From positions 19,985,312 to 20,049,311 of the forward strand of contig CM063113.1 in assembly GCA_031841125.1 (NCBI GenBank): DNA of 64,000 nt, in the 5' to 3' direction. Of the stretch, positions 12,443-24,786 are shown in pieces. How positions within the stretch are numbered: the first letter of the stretch is position 1; every line of letters begins with the position of its first letter. The stretch is from Acanthococcus lagerstroemiae (taxonomy: Eukaryota; Arthropoda; Insecta; Hemiptera; Eriococcidae). The notes below the pieces were generated by a model. It was not told the origin of the DNA and ran no database searches. It worked only from the letters and a program-made list of their open reading frames with translations. The position numbers and the translations under genes were made by a program.

Positions 12443-13301
12443 TTAGCTCTTTGTAGCTGACAATCCATTCCGTTCCAACTTGGTACTCAATCTACCGTGT
12501 TTCGTTCCAACTACAAACTTCTCATTTTCTTCTTCAAGAACAACAGCTAATTCAGGGATACTGATGACGACAAAGTCACCAACTTTTACCGGAGGAAGTA
12601 AGTGGCGACCTCGTTTCACCATTCTGTCCGCTTGAGCTTTGAGATTTTCAGCAGCAATTTTGCGGGCTTCCGTAACAGGATGCTGCTCAGCATTTTCTAT
12701 ATTATACAAAGAGAAAAAGTAGGCTTGAATGTACATTTTCATTCTATGATTTCAAATAAATGTTGCTTACCTCATCACCTGATTCCTTTTCACTTATGAC
12801 TTCTGTGTTTTTCCGTTTTCTTACATTCTCTGGACATACAACATTGGTGGTGCGAAAGGACGTTGTGGGTACCTCTGTGTCCACACTGAGGACTGCATCG
12901 AGGTTCCGCTTCTCTACATTTTCTGTACATAGGACATCAAGTATGTGAGGGGACGTCTGCGCTTCTGTTTCCGTGACTACCACCTGTAAGGCAATCCAGT
13001 ACAAAAATGACACAATTTTTAAAATCGTTTTAAAATTGCATTGAAAAATTTTACATACCTTGAAAATTTGTTCCTTCTGAATCTCCTGTATCGCAGCAGT
13101 CGAGGATTCTGGGAGGTCCACAGTGTACAAGAACGTCCGCGTATTCGTGATTAGCTCCTGTACCTCGGCTGCTGTGGGTTCTTTATTATTCTCCACATCG
13201 ACTTCGAGGAGGTGCACTGTTTGCACATCGTTGAAAGCAGTGGTCACCTTTATGATTAATAGCGATGTGAGTATCTTGAATGATAGGTACTGTGAAACGA
13301 T
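12443..13301 (-). pseudogene. KRBA2/Ginger-like integrase, C-terminal region, spliced
   Basis: The last part (12696 down to 12443) reads 'ADRMVKRGRHLLPPVKVGD' followed by VxIPE and 'GTKHGRLS'. This order matches the C-terminal domain after the integrase in KRBA2-like proteins derived from Ginger-type DNA transposons. Upstream, 13247-12771 encodes an acidic linker. A GT-AG intron at about 13058-12984 (75 bp, in frame) and a second at about 12770-12697 fit well. For the second, the strong donor GAG|GTAAGC gives the wrong phase, whereas a weak donor a few bases upstream (CAG|GTGATG) keeps the conserved frame. No start codon is convincing: the frame opens after a stop at 13302. The integrase core is not in this window. 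It may be a transposon remnant or the tail of a domesticated gene. Confidence 0.6.
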
Positions 13302-14639
13302 TCAGTAGTTGCCATCATTTTCCCATCTCGTTTCTTACAAACGCGTCGAACACCTCCTAATTCCACTAAGCTGAAAGTTTTTAGTACGTGATAATAACGG
13401 CGATTTCTAGGTACATGCGGATCCTTGCTGAGAATACAAATAACTTCATCCTGTACCTCTGCAGTCCACGATTATGGAATTGAATCATCCGTTTCGAATG
13501 TGACACACCCCAGAGTACGTGAATGGAGGAGGGTACGATATAACGAGACGAATTTCGACAAACCAATAAATTTTAAACAGGTACATGTTGGTATGGAGAC
13601 ACAAGTCGACTAAATCACAATTGAAGAGTCGGATTCCATATTGCCCTTAGTCCAAAATGACGAAAATTTAGATTTTGGCGCAATCTGGTAGAGGAAGCCG
13701 AACTATACTTTTTGACGTTGAAATCGATTATTTTGCGCGATTAGCAGTCGAGTTATCTATTTTTAAAGTGTCACTCCTCCAGTGGCTCAAAGACCCTCCC
13801 CCCCCCCTCTCCAAAGCAAGGACGGTCCCGCAAGTAGTCCAACTGACTTCATTTTCGTCTGCTGTGTGTCAATTATACGTTATTACGAATATATTCTTAC
13901 AATATACGATGTAAGCCTGCTATTTTTGAGCTTATCTATTGGGTCGGAGGGATGTGACACATTCAGAGTGAGGGGGATGACATAACAATAATGATTAGGA
14001 TGGATGGTCGCCAGCTACATCCATTTCTTAAAATAAAAACAACATGTTATTCGTGAGCAGATTACACTCTGTCTTTTCCCAACTGCCTTCGTCCTCGACA
14101 TTGTCTACTTTGGTGTCTTCTGTAGTTCGACGACCAACAGTCGGTTTGACTTGAAATTTTGACCGTATGTTTAGAATCCCCTCAACTCTCTTCAGAGTTA
14201 CCAACTGTACAATCCGACGTATCACGGTTTTTTTATTTTATTTCCCCGCAATTACAATTTTGGATTAAGGGCAATTCGGAAACCGACCCTTCAATTGAAA
14301 GAAGTATCTGGTTGGAGAGGAAATACTTTATTACTCGAGTTTATCGCGTGTACAGTACCTACTGCTGCTGTTCAGTTTCTCCTTCTTATTGCATTCATGT
14401 TTTTTCTTGTTTCATCGGTGGCTGTTCTTATACTCCCTTTCTACCTCTACGTTATACATGCAATACGCGACAAAATGCTGCGTAATGCATGTAATTGAGA
14501 GCTTTTATTATGCGTATTTCACGTAATGGTCAGAATTGCTGCTTAGTACGTGAACTAGACAAAGCGGTTGCCGACTTCACAAAACACGCAAAATTTTTGC
14601 GTATTTCACGAATAACGTGATTTCACATATTACGCCTAA
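13302..14639. other. No gene seen
   Basis: The sequence has short frames on both strands and a C-run at about 13797-13809. No integrase or other upstream part of the KRBA2-like coding region was found. Confidence 0.4.
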
Positions 14640-15890
14640 CATATGTATATTACGACATATATCATTTTAACTCTTCTCTTTACGATTACATTCCAAATTT
14701 TTCTCTTTACCTTCCTATTCGCCTCATTACTTCCTCATTCCTGATCTTTTCAGTCCATTTGATTTTAAACATTCTCTGATAATACCACATTTTTAAAAGA
14801 AACTTCTATCCTTTCTCTTTCGTGTGTTCCTATTGTCCAGGTCTCACCTTCATACAATTCTATTTTCCAAAAATATGTATGAAGAAATTTGTCTTACTTA
14901 CTTTTAAATGTCTCCTTTTTTTGTGGTGCCGGGAGGGTGGGGACTCTTAGCTTGTTCCATTCTACTTTTTATTTCTGTTTTACTTCTTCAATCTTGCGTT
15001 ATCAAACTACTTAAGTATTCAAATTCCTTTACCTTTTCTTACTTACTCACCTTCTGTTTCCAATCTATTGGATTTTGTTTCCATCTACTGACTACCATCA
15101 CTTTTGTTTTATTTTTCTTTATCTTCAATTTACACTGAAGTTTTAATTTTTCATCTAACTTTTTTAGTGTGTCCTTAGCTTTTCCTTACTTCTTTCCACT
15201 ATTGCAATGTCATTTGCAAACCTTTCACATATCATTCTAACCGTCTTTCCTTGTACTATGAGGCCTGATTTCTTTTCATTCATTTCTTCGATTACGTTTT
15301 CCATAAATAGGTTAAACAGTACTGGTAACAAAGAGCAACCTTGTCTCACTCCTTTTTGAATGTTGTCTCCTCCCACTTCATTTTCCATTTGTATTTGAGC
15401 CCTCTGATCCATATATATGTTCCATATTACTCTTCTTTCTTTATACTTAACACCTATCCTCTTCAATATTTGAAGCATTTTTGACCATTCAGCATTATCA
15501 AAAGCTCTTTATAAAAACCACAAATGCTACATATATATCCAAAATCTTTTTTCAGTCTTTTTCCTAATAAAAGCCTTGAACGTAAAATTGCTTCTCTAGT
15601 TCCTTTACCTTTTCAGAATCCAAACTGAGCTTCTCCCATCCTTTCTACCATTTTATTTTGTATTTTCCTCTTTATTATCTATACTAGAATCTTTGATGCG
15701 TGCGATAGTAAACTTATAGTAGGATAATCTTTACTACTTGTTCCTGCTTCTTTAGGGATCATAATTATCCTGTTTTTCTGGGCATCTATTGGCATCTCTC
15801 TGTCGTGAGTTCCCATCATAATTAATGTGGTGGGGACATATTTCCAGGGAAAAATGCTGATGTTGTTTCCCCTTGTTTTCACCAGGGTTT
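14640..15890 (-). pseudogene. RTE/BovB-like LINE reverse transcriptase fragment
   Basis: Minus-strand pieces in several frames follow reverse transcriptase order. Near 15790-15700 is 'IMIPKEAGT...ISLLSHASKIL'. Near 15510 a 'KAFDNAEW' block leads into 15478-15164, which has 'IQKGVRQGCSLLPVLFN'. The C-terminal tail near 14740 reads 'KINWTEKIRNEEVMRRIG', typical of the end of this LINE class. The catalytic motif at 15220-15209 reads F-A-N-D instead of F-A-D-D, so the first metal-binding Asp is Asn. Frameshifts and stops separate the blocks. It is a dead copy lacking the endonuclease domain, and neither insertion edge is defined. Confidence 0.85.
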
Positions 15891-16079
15891 ATCTGTCGGT
15901 GTTTTTTTCCTCCTATGTGCTTTTGGTTTCTCTTTAGGCTACCTCACCACGCCAAGGTGCCGCACACAGAGGTTTCTGATTATGGAAGAATAAAAAGATA
16001 TTACACTGTTAAAGAAACAAGTGCTGAGTATATATTCCTACATACAATACGTAATTGCGTAAGGGACGTCAGAGGCATC

Positions 16080-16307
16080 CAGAGACAAAACTTGACTTTC
16101 AATTTGGGAGGGCGGAGAAGAAAAATTCGCCAACAGAATTTGTAAAAAATGAAAATTTGCTAATTTTCCAATCGAAATATTTTTTAATGAAAAAAAAAAA
16201 ATGAACGGTCTTAAAAATGACAAATTCAAATGAACATCAGTTTCAGAATTTGCCGACTGTCAAATTATGAAGTGGTGTCAGTCTTCCCTCCTCTAGTTTC
16301 GTCCATG
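16080..16307. mobile_element. MITE family B, copy 1
   Basis: The left end CAGAGACAAAACTTGAC and the inverted right end CATGGACGAAACTAGAG are decayed forms of the ends of the copy at 30904-31172. The two share an interior with 'tttgccgactg' or 'tttgccaactg' and 'aaattcgaatgaac'-like blocks. The CAGxGACGAAACT end is hAT-like, but no target duplication is clear. Confidence 0.6.
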
Positions 16308-18614
16308 GAGATATCTTTTCGCGGTAATTTTTGGATTAGGGCAACCAAATGGCAACCTTTTCCTGGTCTCAGTTTCAGTAACCACCCTGTGACAGCACCT
16401 TGAATCTAACCAGTAGGCTCAGAAATTATATAAATCCGGAAATTATTTATTTTAACACGAGTCGCAATCAGTTATTTGTGCGCTTATCGCGTCCTCCATA
16501 AACTATCCGCCATGCGAAACCTACGCGAATTTTCTTTATCAACCATTTTCGAACGTTTCGATTGTTAATCGCCTTACTATTGGACGTGAGTGTAATTACC
16601 GGCGCCAATAAGTACACTTACTGTTGATATTCGCCGAATGAGCTGAAAAATTTTGTATGTTTGCGCGGCGCCGTGCGGAGGCTGGAGATGCCCTCGTATT
16701 ATGTATAAGAAAATCGTGTCGTGGCATGAATAATTAAAGATTAACGCTTCGTCGTGATACAGTATACTCTACCTGGTTCGCATACTGTTGTGTAACCCCT
16801 GAGGTGTAGAGGGTTGTCGTATAACACACGCCTGTATATATATGTATAATATAACTAAACTCGTGCTTAATTAACGCTTCGAGAACTGAGTTCGCGCAGT
16901 ATGAGTAAGACGAAGTCGGAACGAAGGCAGCATCAGTTAGTTACGAATTCAGCGGTAATCCAACCGTATACTCGTACAGCCGTCTATAATCCACCATAAT
17001 AAGGTTTATGTGGGCCATTTTCCAGCGTGCCTACTCGATAAAATCTTGTTGCCTGATATTTTTGGGGAAACATTTTACGTGTTCGTTGGCCTCTGTAAGC
17101 AGAAATGGAAAAAATATGACGCCTCTGTGTTTCTTCCTCGTATTTCAGAGTTTCGTGCAGGATTCGTTTTTTTGTTCTTTGTTTGTGCCAGACTAATTCA
17201 AATTTCACTCATTTTCGTAAAATTATAAAGTTGTAAAAACAATTCAGTTTCAATTCAATTCAATTTATTTACTTGAAAATAAAAATTTTATTATAATAAT
17301 TTGCATCGCGTTCCCTCTGCGCCTGTACTGGCGCTAGCGGATTGTTACAAAATTATCTGAACAACGGAGCCGCATTCGGGGCACTTTGTTCAGCTGTTTC
17401 GTTCCCTGTGGTGCCCGTTTTGGGCGGCTCGACGCTACGCGCTTCGAATAAGGAAACATTTTTTCCGTATGCTTCGGACATTTCAAAGCTGCGAAAGCCA
17501 ATCCCACCGCGATAGTGCCCGCAGAAATCCAACGTCGCTGAAAATCCGAAATCTCATGAGCACCGTAGTAGTGGGTTAGGGGAGATGAGCGAATTGAGTC
17601 CAGTAAGATAAGGGGATAGTGAGAAGAACTAAAAGTACTAGCAGATGGGACGTTTATTTTTGTATTTGAGTTATATTTTTCTTAAATTATCGAGAGGAGG
17701 CAGTAAGCCGGCATATATTTGGTTTTAATTTTTTGAAAGATTGACAGCCCTTATACCTCCCTTGAAGACGCGAGTGAGACTTCAGCCCGCCAGTGTAGGC
17801 AGCTGTGCGTCCCGCTCCTGTTCAGGCTTTGGTGAAGGTAGTACTGTCGATTGATTTTTTGACCAGTCGACAACTTCATTTCCCAGGTAAAATATTTTGC
17901 TTAGTTGATTTTTGGGACCGTTTGTCCCGTTATCATCTTCATCAGTTCTCCATCAATATGTACCGAGGTTGTCCCAGAGAAAGTGAGACCATTCTCACCG
18001 TGAGTTGACATCACTGCGTATGGCTTAGGCAACTATCAGGGATGAAAATTTGGTCTATTCTGTTACGCGTACGCCTCGAATTCATAACGTGAACGCGCGA
18101 AGAAAGTAAAGGCGATAGTACGATGTTCCGACGACGGCTGATGGCATGAATTATACACGGAGAGAAGATAAATTCTGAGAGAGGAAAATATCGAGCAAAA
18201 CTAGAAGAGGAAGAATGAAAAGAAAAAGGATAAAGAAACGCCGACAAAGGGAAAATCCGAATAAATATTTATGAGAAAGACCGTCATTTTGTTGTTGTAA
18301 AAAGCGAGTTTAGTTCGATAAATGGTAATGAAATGGAGGTTAATTTGTTTTGGAACGTTCGCAGAAAGTGCCAGCGCAGACGGTTGCCGCGCAAAACTCA
18401 GTTCCGGGTGACTATAAATACCTACTATGGGAACGAATTTATTGGGAAGAAAAGTGCGCGCAGATATATGAACAGACGAGATCAGGTTCTCGAAAAATGT
18501 AAGTGAACAGAAAAAAACGGGATTGAAATAAAAAAAAAAGGGGGAAACGGATTTCGGAAACGAAAGGAAAGGGAAACTATTGCAAAGGAGCTAGGAAGGA
18601 AGGAAGACCTATGA
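16308..18614. other. No recognisable gene
   Basis: The flank at 16320-16400 ends with 'accaccctgtga', reminiscent of the CAGGGTG-class ends. A CAATT-rich simple segment lies at about 17245-17275. 17290-17530 is more GC- and CpG-rich. No coding homology was recognised. Confidence 0.4.
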
Positions 18615-19490
18615 TCTATTATTATTATCGAGCCTCGGAGCTACACTCTCGGGCTATGGGGTCGGAAAAGGTTGTCTATGTGTGGCTGGGGTGTCCAGCA
18701 GCAAAAAGGTTGCTGAGGATGTTGTTTATGTGCTAATGGGAGTTGGAGAGGGCCAGCATTCGACTATGGGAGACGTGGTGAGAGTTACGAAGGCAGGAGA
18801 GGGAGGGGCATGAGAAAAGGTGGTTCACGGTGAGAGGGTATTCATCTTCACAGTGTGGGCGGTTGAGGAGATAAAGGTTAGTAAGAAGATGCGTATGTGT
18901 GAGACGTGTATGTTCAATCCTTGGGCGGGTGATGATTACTTCCTCGCGGCAGGAGGAATGTTGGGACGTTGACCAGGAGACAGGTGTAAGCCTGATTTGT
19001 GCGAGTTTGTTGGGTCGAGCGGCTTGATGCCGCCACTGTTTGAGCCACTTACGCAAAATGGTCTGGCGAATGGCGGAAGTGAGATCTGTTGGGACAGGGA
19101 GGTGACGAGTGATATATGGGAGCTGTGTAGCTTGCTGTGCTGCTTGATCAACTGCCTCATTTCCCTGGATACCCGTATGGCTTGGGATCCAGATGAATGA
19201 AATGCTCATGGTGGTGAGGGAATGAGATAGACTATGAGATGGATACGTTGGACGAGAGCGTGCGTTGAAAGGCGATCAGAAATAGACCTTGGGAGGAAAG
19301 TGCCTCTGAGAGGACAAGATAGAGGGTGGGGGTGGCTAGGCCCTCGAGGGAGGAGATCGTGACTAGGCACTGTAGGATAGCATAAAGTTTGGTTGTGTAG
19401 ATGGAAATGATCTGCCGAATTCGGTTCTCGAAAAAACAGAAAATAATGAAAATTAAAATTAAAAAATAGAACAAGCTAGGTCACTTGGCG
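18615..19490 (-). pseudogene. I-group LINE, RNase H domain and 3' end
   Basis: The frame at 19209-18733 contains 'FIWIPSHTGIQGNEAVDQAA', the H-x-G-x-x-GNExVD block that ends a LINE RNase H domain. It is followed by a cysteine/histidine tail (PHCEDEYPLTVNHLFSCP) typical after the RNase H. The frame at 19474-19232 carries 'TTKLYAILQCL' and 'LVLSEALSS', which resemble the earlier RNase H blocks with the E and D sites. A frameshift separates the two. Downstream on the minus strand, about 18630-18615, is GATAATAATAATAG, a short TAA-type tail like those of I elements. The reverse transcriptase part is missing, so the copy is 5' truncated near 19490. Confidence 0.82.
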
Positions 19491-19739
19491 ACCTAATAAT
19501 AGAGTCGGTCTTTCAACTGAAGTCTAGCCCACTCAAGAAGCATCATTTTTTACGGCACATTTTTGATAAGAACTAATGATATTTCTCTTGAGCCTACTTC
19601 CTATTAGGTTGGCAACCGTGTCGGTTGCCAGACCTACCTTCTCTACTTTTACAAAACATTTCTCACCTCTAAGGAACGTCGCATAGATATTTTGACATTT
19701 TCAAATCTTTACATTGGCACACAACGGAAAAAACAATTC

Positions 19740-19955
19740 TCGCTCAAGTATACCCAGTAGTAAGATGTTATAGTGACAGGAGCGTTATGGGGGACCGTCC
19801 CGGGGGAGGATTACGGTTTTCACTCAAGTATACTCAGTAGTATGACGTCATAGTAACAGGAGCGTTACGCTTTTCGTTTAAGTATACTAATGGCTGGAAG
19901 AAATAAATTTCCCTGGAACTGTATAAACACGATTTTCGCTCAAGTATACTCAGTC
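19740..19955. repeat. Dispersed 'CTCAAGTATACTCAGTAG' repeat field
   Basis: Three neighbouring copies of a unit reading roughly TTTTCGCTCAAGTATACTCAG, then TAGTATGACGTCATAG, then TAACAGGAGCGTTACG lie here. Further copies are at 21321-21390 and 25140-25190, on either side of the LINE at 19952 and the hAT at 21782. The copy at 19843-19850 contains the palindrome TGACGTCA. A region at 19688-19735 is roughly inverted relative to 24838-24878, so the field looks like one older composite repeat opened by later insertions. Confidence 0.6.
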
Positions 19956-20870
19956 TACAAAATACTATGAGAAGCTGTACTCGGAAACAGAGGAGAATGT
20001 TGGGGGGCTGGTGAACGCCGAACTAACGGCCGACCCTGGCTATACTCCGGAACCGGAGTTTATGTAGCCTAAGGTATATAAAGGCATACAAAAACTAAAA
20101 CGTAACAAGACCCCGGGGCCAGATGGCATTGATAATGACACGAAAATATTAGCCGAGGAGATAGTACCTTTTCTGACAAAAATTTATAACAAAATTTTGA
20201 GGGACGATGATATTCCACCAAAATGGGACACAAAAAAAGTAGTCAAGCCGATATGAACTACTATAGACCAATAAGCCTGTCCTCTACAATATGCAAACTA
20301 CTAATGATATTAATAAAAAATAGAATATATAGCACATTGGACTTTAACCAATCGGAGGCTCAGGCGAGATTTAGAAAGGGCTTTGCCACGGTGGATCACA
20401 TCCACACAATTAGCCAAGTAGTGGAAAAGGCTAAAGAATATAATATTACAATGGGTTTTCTATTCATCGACTTCAATAAGGCGCATTGAACTCGGTATCA
20501 CACACTAGTATGTTCGAAGCATTAAGCAGACACGGGGCAGCGCTCATGATTTTATTCAGATCGTAGCAAAAGTATACGACATTATATAAAAATAGTTAAA
20601 AAAGGAGGAACGTTCCGTATACAGCGGGGAGTGAAAAAGGGTGACCCGCTTTCACCAACCTTTTTAATGCAATATTAGAGGAAATTTTTCGGAAAATGCA
20701 TTGGGAAAATAGGGGAATCAGTATGGGTGGTAAAAATCTAAACAATCTGCGGTTTGCGGATGATGTCGTACTAATAGGACAAAATGCAATAGAACTAGTA
20801 AAAATGGGAAATGATTATGTAACCTAGCATTGGCAAGGGAAAAGGGAAGGTTATTGTTGTAGGTGAGTCT
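19952..20870 (+). pseudogene. RTE-like LINE reverse transcriptase fragment
   Basis: Blocks in order on the plus strand are 'YYEKLYSETEENVGG' (19955), 'KLKRNKTPGPDGID' (about 20093), 'YYRPISLSSTICKLLM' and 'FLFIDFNKAH' (20223-20489), then 'IQRGVKKGDPLSP' (about 20620), 'NNLRFADDVVLIG' (about 20740). These are reverse transcriptase blocks 1 to 5 in RTE style. The catalytic F-A-D-D at 20753-20764 is intact, but stops and frameshifts break the frame. Endonuclease and 3' end are missing. It sits directly after a copy of the CTCAAGTATACTCAG repeat. Confidence 0.85.
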
Positions 20871-21445
20871 GGAAGCTAGCTTCAAGAGACATCTATATGG
20901 TCGGATACACAGATTCGTAATGTTTTCTGCTTATTATTCAACGAAGTTTCCATAAATTTTTAAATACCTCTGTTTTTGAAAAGTGTTTGTGTACTTTATT
21001 TTCAGTTGATAATCTACAGCACTGAATTTTCTTCACTGCATGTTTAAAATATGTATCTGTGGGGCTGCTGGCAAACTTTCCTTTACTTTTTCAGCTTTCC
21101 AGCTTCTACCAACTTTTTTCCCAGCTCCGTCACTGATTACAAGAGGTATGTAGGCCCTCACTGGGCCAGCAACACCCAAAATAAAAAATACTGGAAAAAC
21201 GTCAGAGGCTTATGCCCTCAAATGGGCAGACTAGTCGGTGGCTCATCTACAACAAAGCTTTGAATGATTAGAAGAAATAGTATTGTAATACGGTCAGTCA
21301 AAGCTGTAAATAGAATAAAATACGCAGTAGCATGACATCATAGTAACAGGAGCGTTACGGTTTTCGCTCAAGTACCTATAGCCAGTAGTTAAAAGCATAT
21401 AAAATGCTAAAAGTGTTTCTTCGGAGCATTATGAAAATAGTGTAA
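20871..21445. other. Gene-free flank with one dispersed-repeat copy
   Basis: No gene was recognised; the short frame at 21051-21263 has no family motif. Positions 21321-21390 repeat the TAACAGGAGCGTTACGG / CTCAAGTA unit found at 19740-19955. Confidence 0.4.
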
Positions 21446-21665
21446 CGGGCTGGCGAGGACTGGCTGACTAGTTGACTGGCTGATTGACTGACCGACTATT
21501 TTTCATTGACATTTTCATGTCTTCACTTCGGCACCCAAAAGGAAAAACCGTTATATTTTGCGCGTTACGTTTCTGGCTGACTGATTGGCTGGCTGGCTGA
21601 CTGATTGGCTGGCTGGCTGACTGGCTGACTGCATGAATGATCCAACTGGCCCGACTGACTCGACT
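21446..21665. repeat. (GACT/GGCT) imperfect simple repeat
   Basis: Tandem four-base units of GACT, GGCT and GATT type dominate, interrupted by one 60-base segment with 'gacattttcatgtcttcac'. That segment resembles sequence at 24808-24870, 41361 and 41887. Confidence 0.75.
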
Positions 21666-21781
21666 GACCGCGCAGAGTCATGCATATGCGATCCTATGTT
21701 TCGTACTTCTTCCACTCATCCTCAGTATTGAAAATTTCTATAGAAATAACAACAAGGCTGTAGAATGTAGTTGCACAGGGC

Positions 21782-24778
21782 CAGCGTTGTCAATGTAAAG
21801 TTACATTCTTGACATGTGTAAAGAATTGGCGTAATGAATGTAAAGAATAGTAAAGAATTAATATTTTTATTATTATAATGTATAATTCTTATAATATTTT
21901 TTGCATAATATGTATAAGTAAAATAAAAAATATTTTAATGAACATAAAAAATTAATATTGCGTAAAATTTAAGAAAAAAACTTTGAACTGCATTCATATT
22001 AGGTATTTTTATTTAAAAATCATCGCAGCGATAGGTATCCTTCACTCTCAATGTGTGATACACAAACAGTAGTTTTTTTGAATGTTCGAAACTTAATTTA
22101 TTCCTTATTTCAAAGTGCACATAGGACCACTGTGAAAATAGTCTCTCAATAGCCGCAGATGAAGCTGGTATTTTATGGAGCTGAATGGCTAGTTCGCTCA
22201 ATTCTGAATAGTGTACCTTCGCACAATTCCAGTGGACCAAAGCATTTTGTATATTCTTCTCATTCAGTTTTTTAAAGAAACCCTTATTTTCTTGAAAGAG
22301 CATTAACTCTTGTACACCTTTGAAACTTAGTTCTTGTACGAGGAAATTTTGTGCCGACATCATCTGCGCTGAACTTAATCGTATTGACGCCATTTGCACA
22401 TATTAAGGATGACGCTTATAAGCACTCACTACATATACATTGAGCGCCATTTTGCGGCGTTTTTCGATCTCTTGAATATACTCTGGAAACTTCTCAGGTA
22501 GGCTTAAATCAAGCCATAAATTCGCAGCATCCGCAATATACATATGTTTTCGATTTTTGACATTCATTGATCAACTTACATATGGGATTGAAAAATTCTT
22601 CAAAATCGGCAACAGAATTACGAAATTCTTCATCAAATAACAATTTGCAAACATTCTTTTTTATTGTATCCTGACGATCGCCGCAGGCTACTCTCTGCAT
22701 AAATGGTGAATTTCGGAGGTAATTGCGGTAAGCATCCCTATAGGTACTCCAGCGTACATCAATTGGTAGTACACACTTGACTCCTCCTTCTCTCAATAAT
22801 TCAGCTTCTAGGTCAATGTTCTTGAATTCTTTTAATATTGAAACCACTTTATCATTCATACTCTTCTTAACAACATCTTTAGCCAGCAAGTTCCCAGTAT
22901 GGCTATTACAAGGACTGTGCCACAATGGCACCATCTTCTCTATTTTAATCATATTTGCAGCATTATCTGTTACTGTGGCAAATACTTTCGTATTATACTC
23001 CTTCTCAGCCAATACTATTACTCATCAATAAGCTGGGATAGTTTATCTCCTGTTTCTGCTTCTCCACTAATATCTCAAGAATTGATGAAGCCGTGCGTCC
23101 CATCTGTACTATGAAGCATACTTACAACAGTTTTTTTATTACTTTTTCCACCCATCCATAAGTAGACAAGACTCTGAATCTCTATCTACCGTACCACGCA
23201 ATTTTTTGTAAGCATTATCAAGCAAAGTTGAAGCTAATTTGCGTCCATCAGATATGTGGTTTGCATAAGCAGGCCTTATTATATTAATAAAATCCTTGAA
23301 AAGGTCTGAGTTGGCAACTGTGAACGGAATATTGCAGCCATAGAAAAGCAGCGACAACTTTTCTGTTACATTAATTTCTGCCTCTGATATGGAATCAACA
23401 TACCGGTGTAGGTGGCTTTTCTTCACAGTCTGTTCTTGAATTTCTGATACTTTTCGTACTTACCTGGTAGTAACTGTCGGTGCTGATTTTCTATTTTCAA
23501 TACCAGATGGATTGGTTGAAGCGGTTGATGATTCTGAAGAAGGACGCGAGTCACGCGATGGAGAGTACAATGAAACTGAAGATTCACACGACAGCAATGG
23601 CGAGGACGAGTACAAATGATCTAATGATGATACGAAACCAGATGAAGTACTAACTTCAACTTCAGACGTATTTGATGGCACCAATTTTTGAACATTCAGA
23701 TTCAGTGTGCTGTCGCTATCAGAGTTCAAATACTGTTCATCATAAATCTCCTGTGAACATGTCAACAAAAATAAGTTAATTTCATAGATTTTCGGCAAGG
23801 AGACTCTAAACTGACCAAATGAAATTTTTTTGTACCAACTTGTAAAATGGATTATGCTGAATCTTCAGGAGATATTTCAAACGATGCACTTATTTTGTCA
23901 ACCACAGGTACAGAGGTAGAACTTATTGAATTACCTTCGACCGAATCGGTGCTCATCATCATAACATTTTCACATTCATTAGATTGTAAATTAGAACGCG
24001 CACGAACTAGCTGAGTCCAGGGATTCAAAACAGGGTTCTTTGGAACATCTGGATTTTTGACTTTACATCGAGTTCTACAATAATATAACAGAAACCATAG
24101 TGGCGTAGCCATGATTTTTCCCTGGGGGGGGGGGTACACCTAATATGAACTGTATAATGTACATTGACGTGTGTCAGTATGTATTGTGCTTTTCAACTTA
24201 AATTATGCATCTGAATTTAAATTTCATTTCGCGCATTTACTGTGATACTGCCAGCATATAAAAAATTGTCATCTTAAGAGGGGATTCATCCCCGTAATCC
24301 TCACCCCCTCCTGGTAAGGCCACTGAAAAACCGAATTGAAAATTTGGAAATTCGGTTCTTCTTTGGTGATGCTCTAAAAATGATACTGATATTTGTGTAA
24401 ATTTATTACTTACCGGTGTGATTTTAATCGCTGTCACGCCACATTTGCGAACGTTCGGCGACATACATTACATTCCACGATCCACTTTGTTTTATTACTC
24501 CCTGCTTCATTTATACTTATTAGAGTAAAGTTTAACTCCGCATAAATGCAAGATGTTTTCCGACCTGCTTTATTACACATTCCGATACAATATTTAGGTA
24601 CTTTCACTAACTTGTTTGAAAAACTTATTATTTTAAACCTTTTGAGATCTGATTATCATTCATCATCTTATTTACCTACCAAATTACCATCTTCATTTGT
24701 TTAAATTTTTGATTTTTGGACTATTCTTTACATTCTTTACTGTAAAGAATTAAAAATCATGTAATGTTGACAACCCTG
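21782..24778 (-). mobile_element. Nearly complete hAT transposon, 3.0 kb
   Basis: The ends are CAGCGTTGTCAA on the left and the inverted CAGGGTTGTCAA on the right, a 12-bp hAT-type TIR with one mismatch. The flanking octamers are CACAGGGC (21774-21781) and CACAGAGC (24779-24786), an 8-bp target duplication with one mismatch. A minus-strand transposase with BED finger, DUF659-like region and C-terminal dimerisation region fills the interior. The element sits inside the older CTCAAGTATACTCAG repeat field. Confidence 0.92.
22016..24530 (-). pseudogene. hAT transposase (BED finger, DUF659-like, hATC)
   Basis: At 24525-24420 a C-x2-C segment (ECNVCRRTF) and H before a GTAAGT donor form the first half of a BED zinc finger. 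One Trp-like position in it is a TGA stop. The next exon starts after a TAG acceptor near 24074 and supplies the final Cys (RTRCKVKNP). A further exon at about 23752-23471 is Ser-rich and ends CAG|GTAAGT. 23439-23139 has 'LFYGCNIPFTVANSDLFKDF' and 'FINIIRPAYANHISDGRKL' (DUF659-like). 23012-22509 has 'VTDNAANM', C and H metal-site-like positions, and 'DVRWSTYRDAY'. 22399-22016 ends with 'IPASSAAIERLFSQ', the hAT dimerisation motif. Frameshifts near 23140 and 22560 and stops near 23070 and 22402 inactivate it. Few lesions suggest a young death. Confidence 0.9.
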
Positions 24779-24786
24779 CACAGAGC

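Noticed and set aside
19843..19850. TGACGTCA as a functional cAMP response element
   Set aside because: Only one of the repeat units has the perfect palindrome and no promoter is near, so function is unsupported.
21446..21665. CRISPR-like or regulatory array in the GACT/GGCT repeat
   Set aside because: Units are four bases with no spacers, so it is ordinary simple-sequence DNA.
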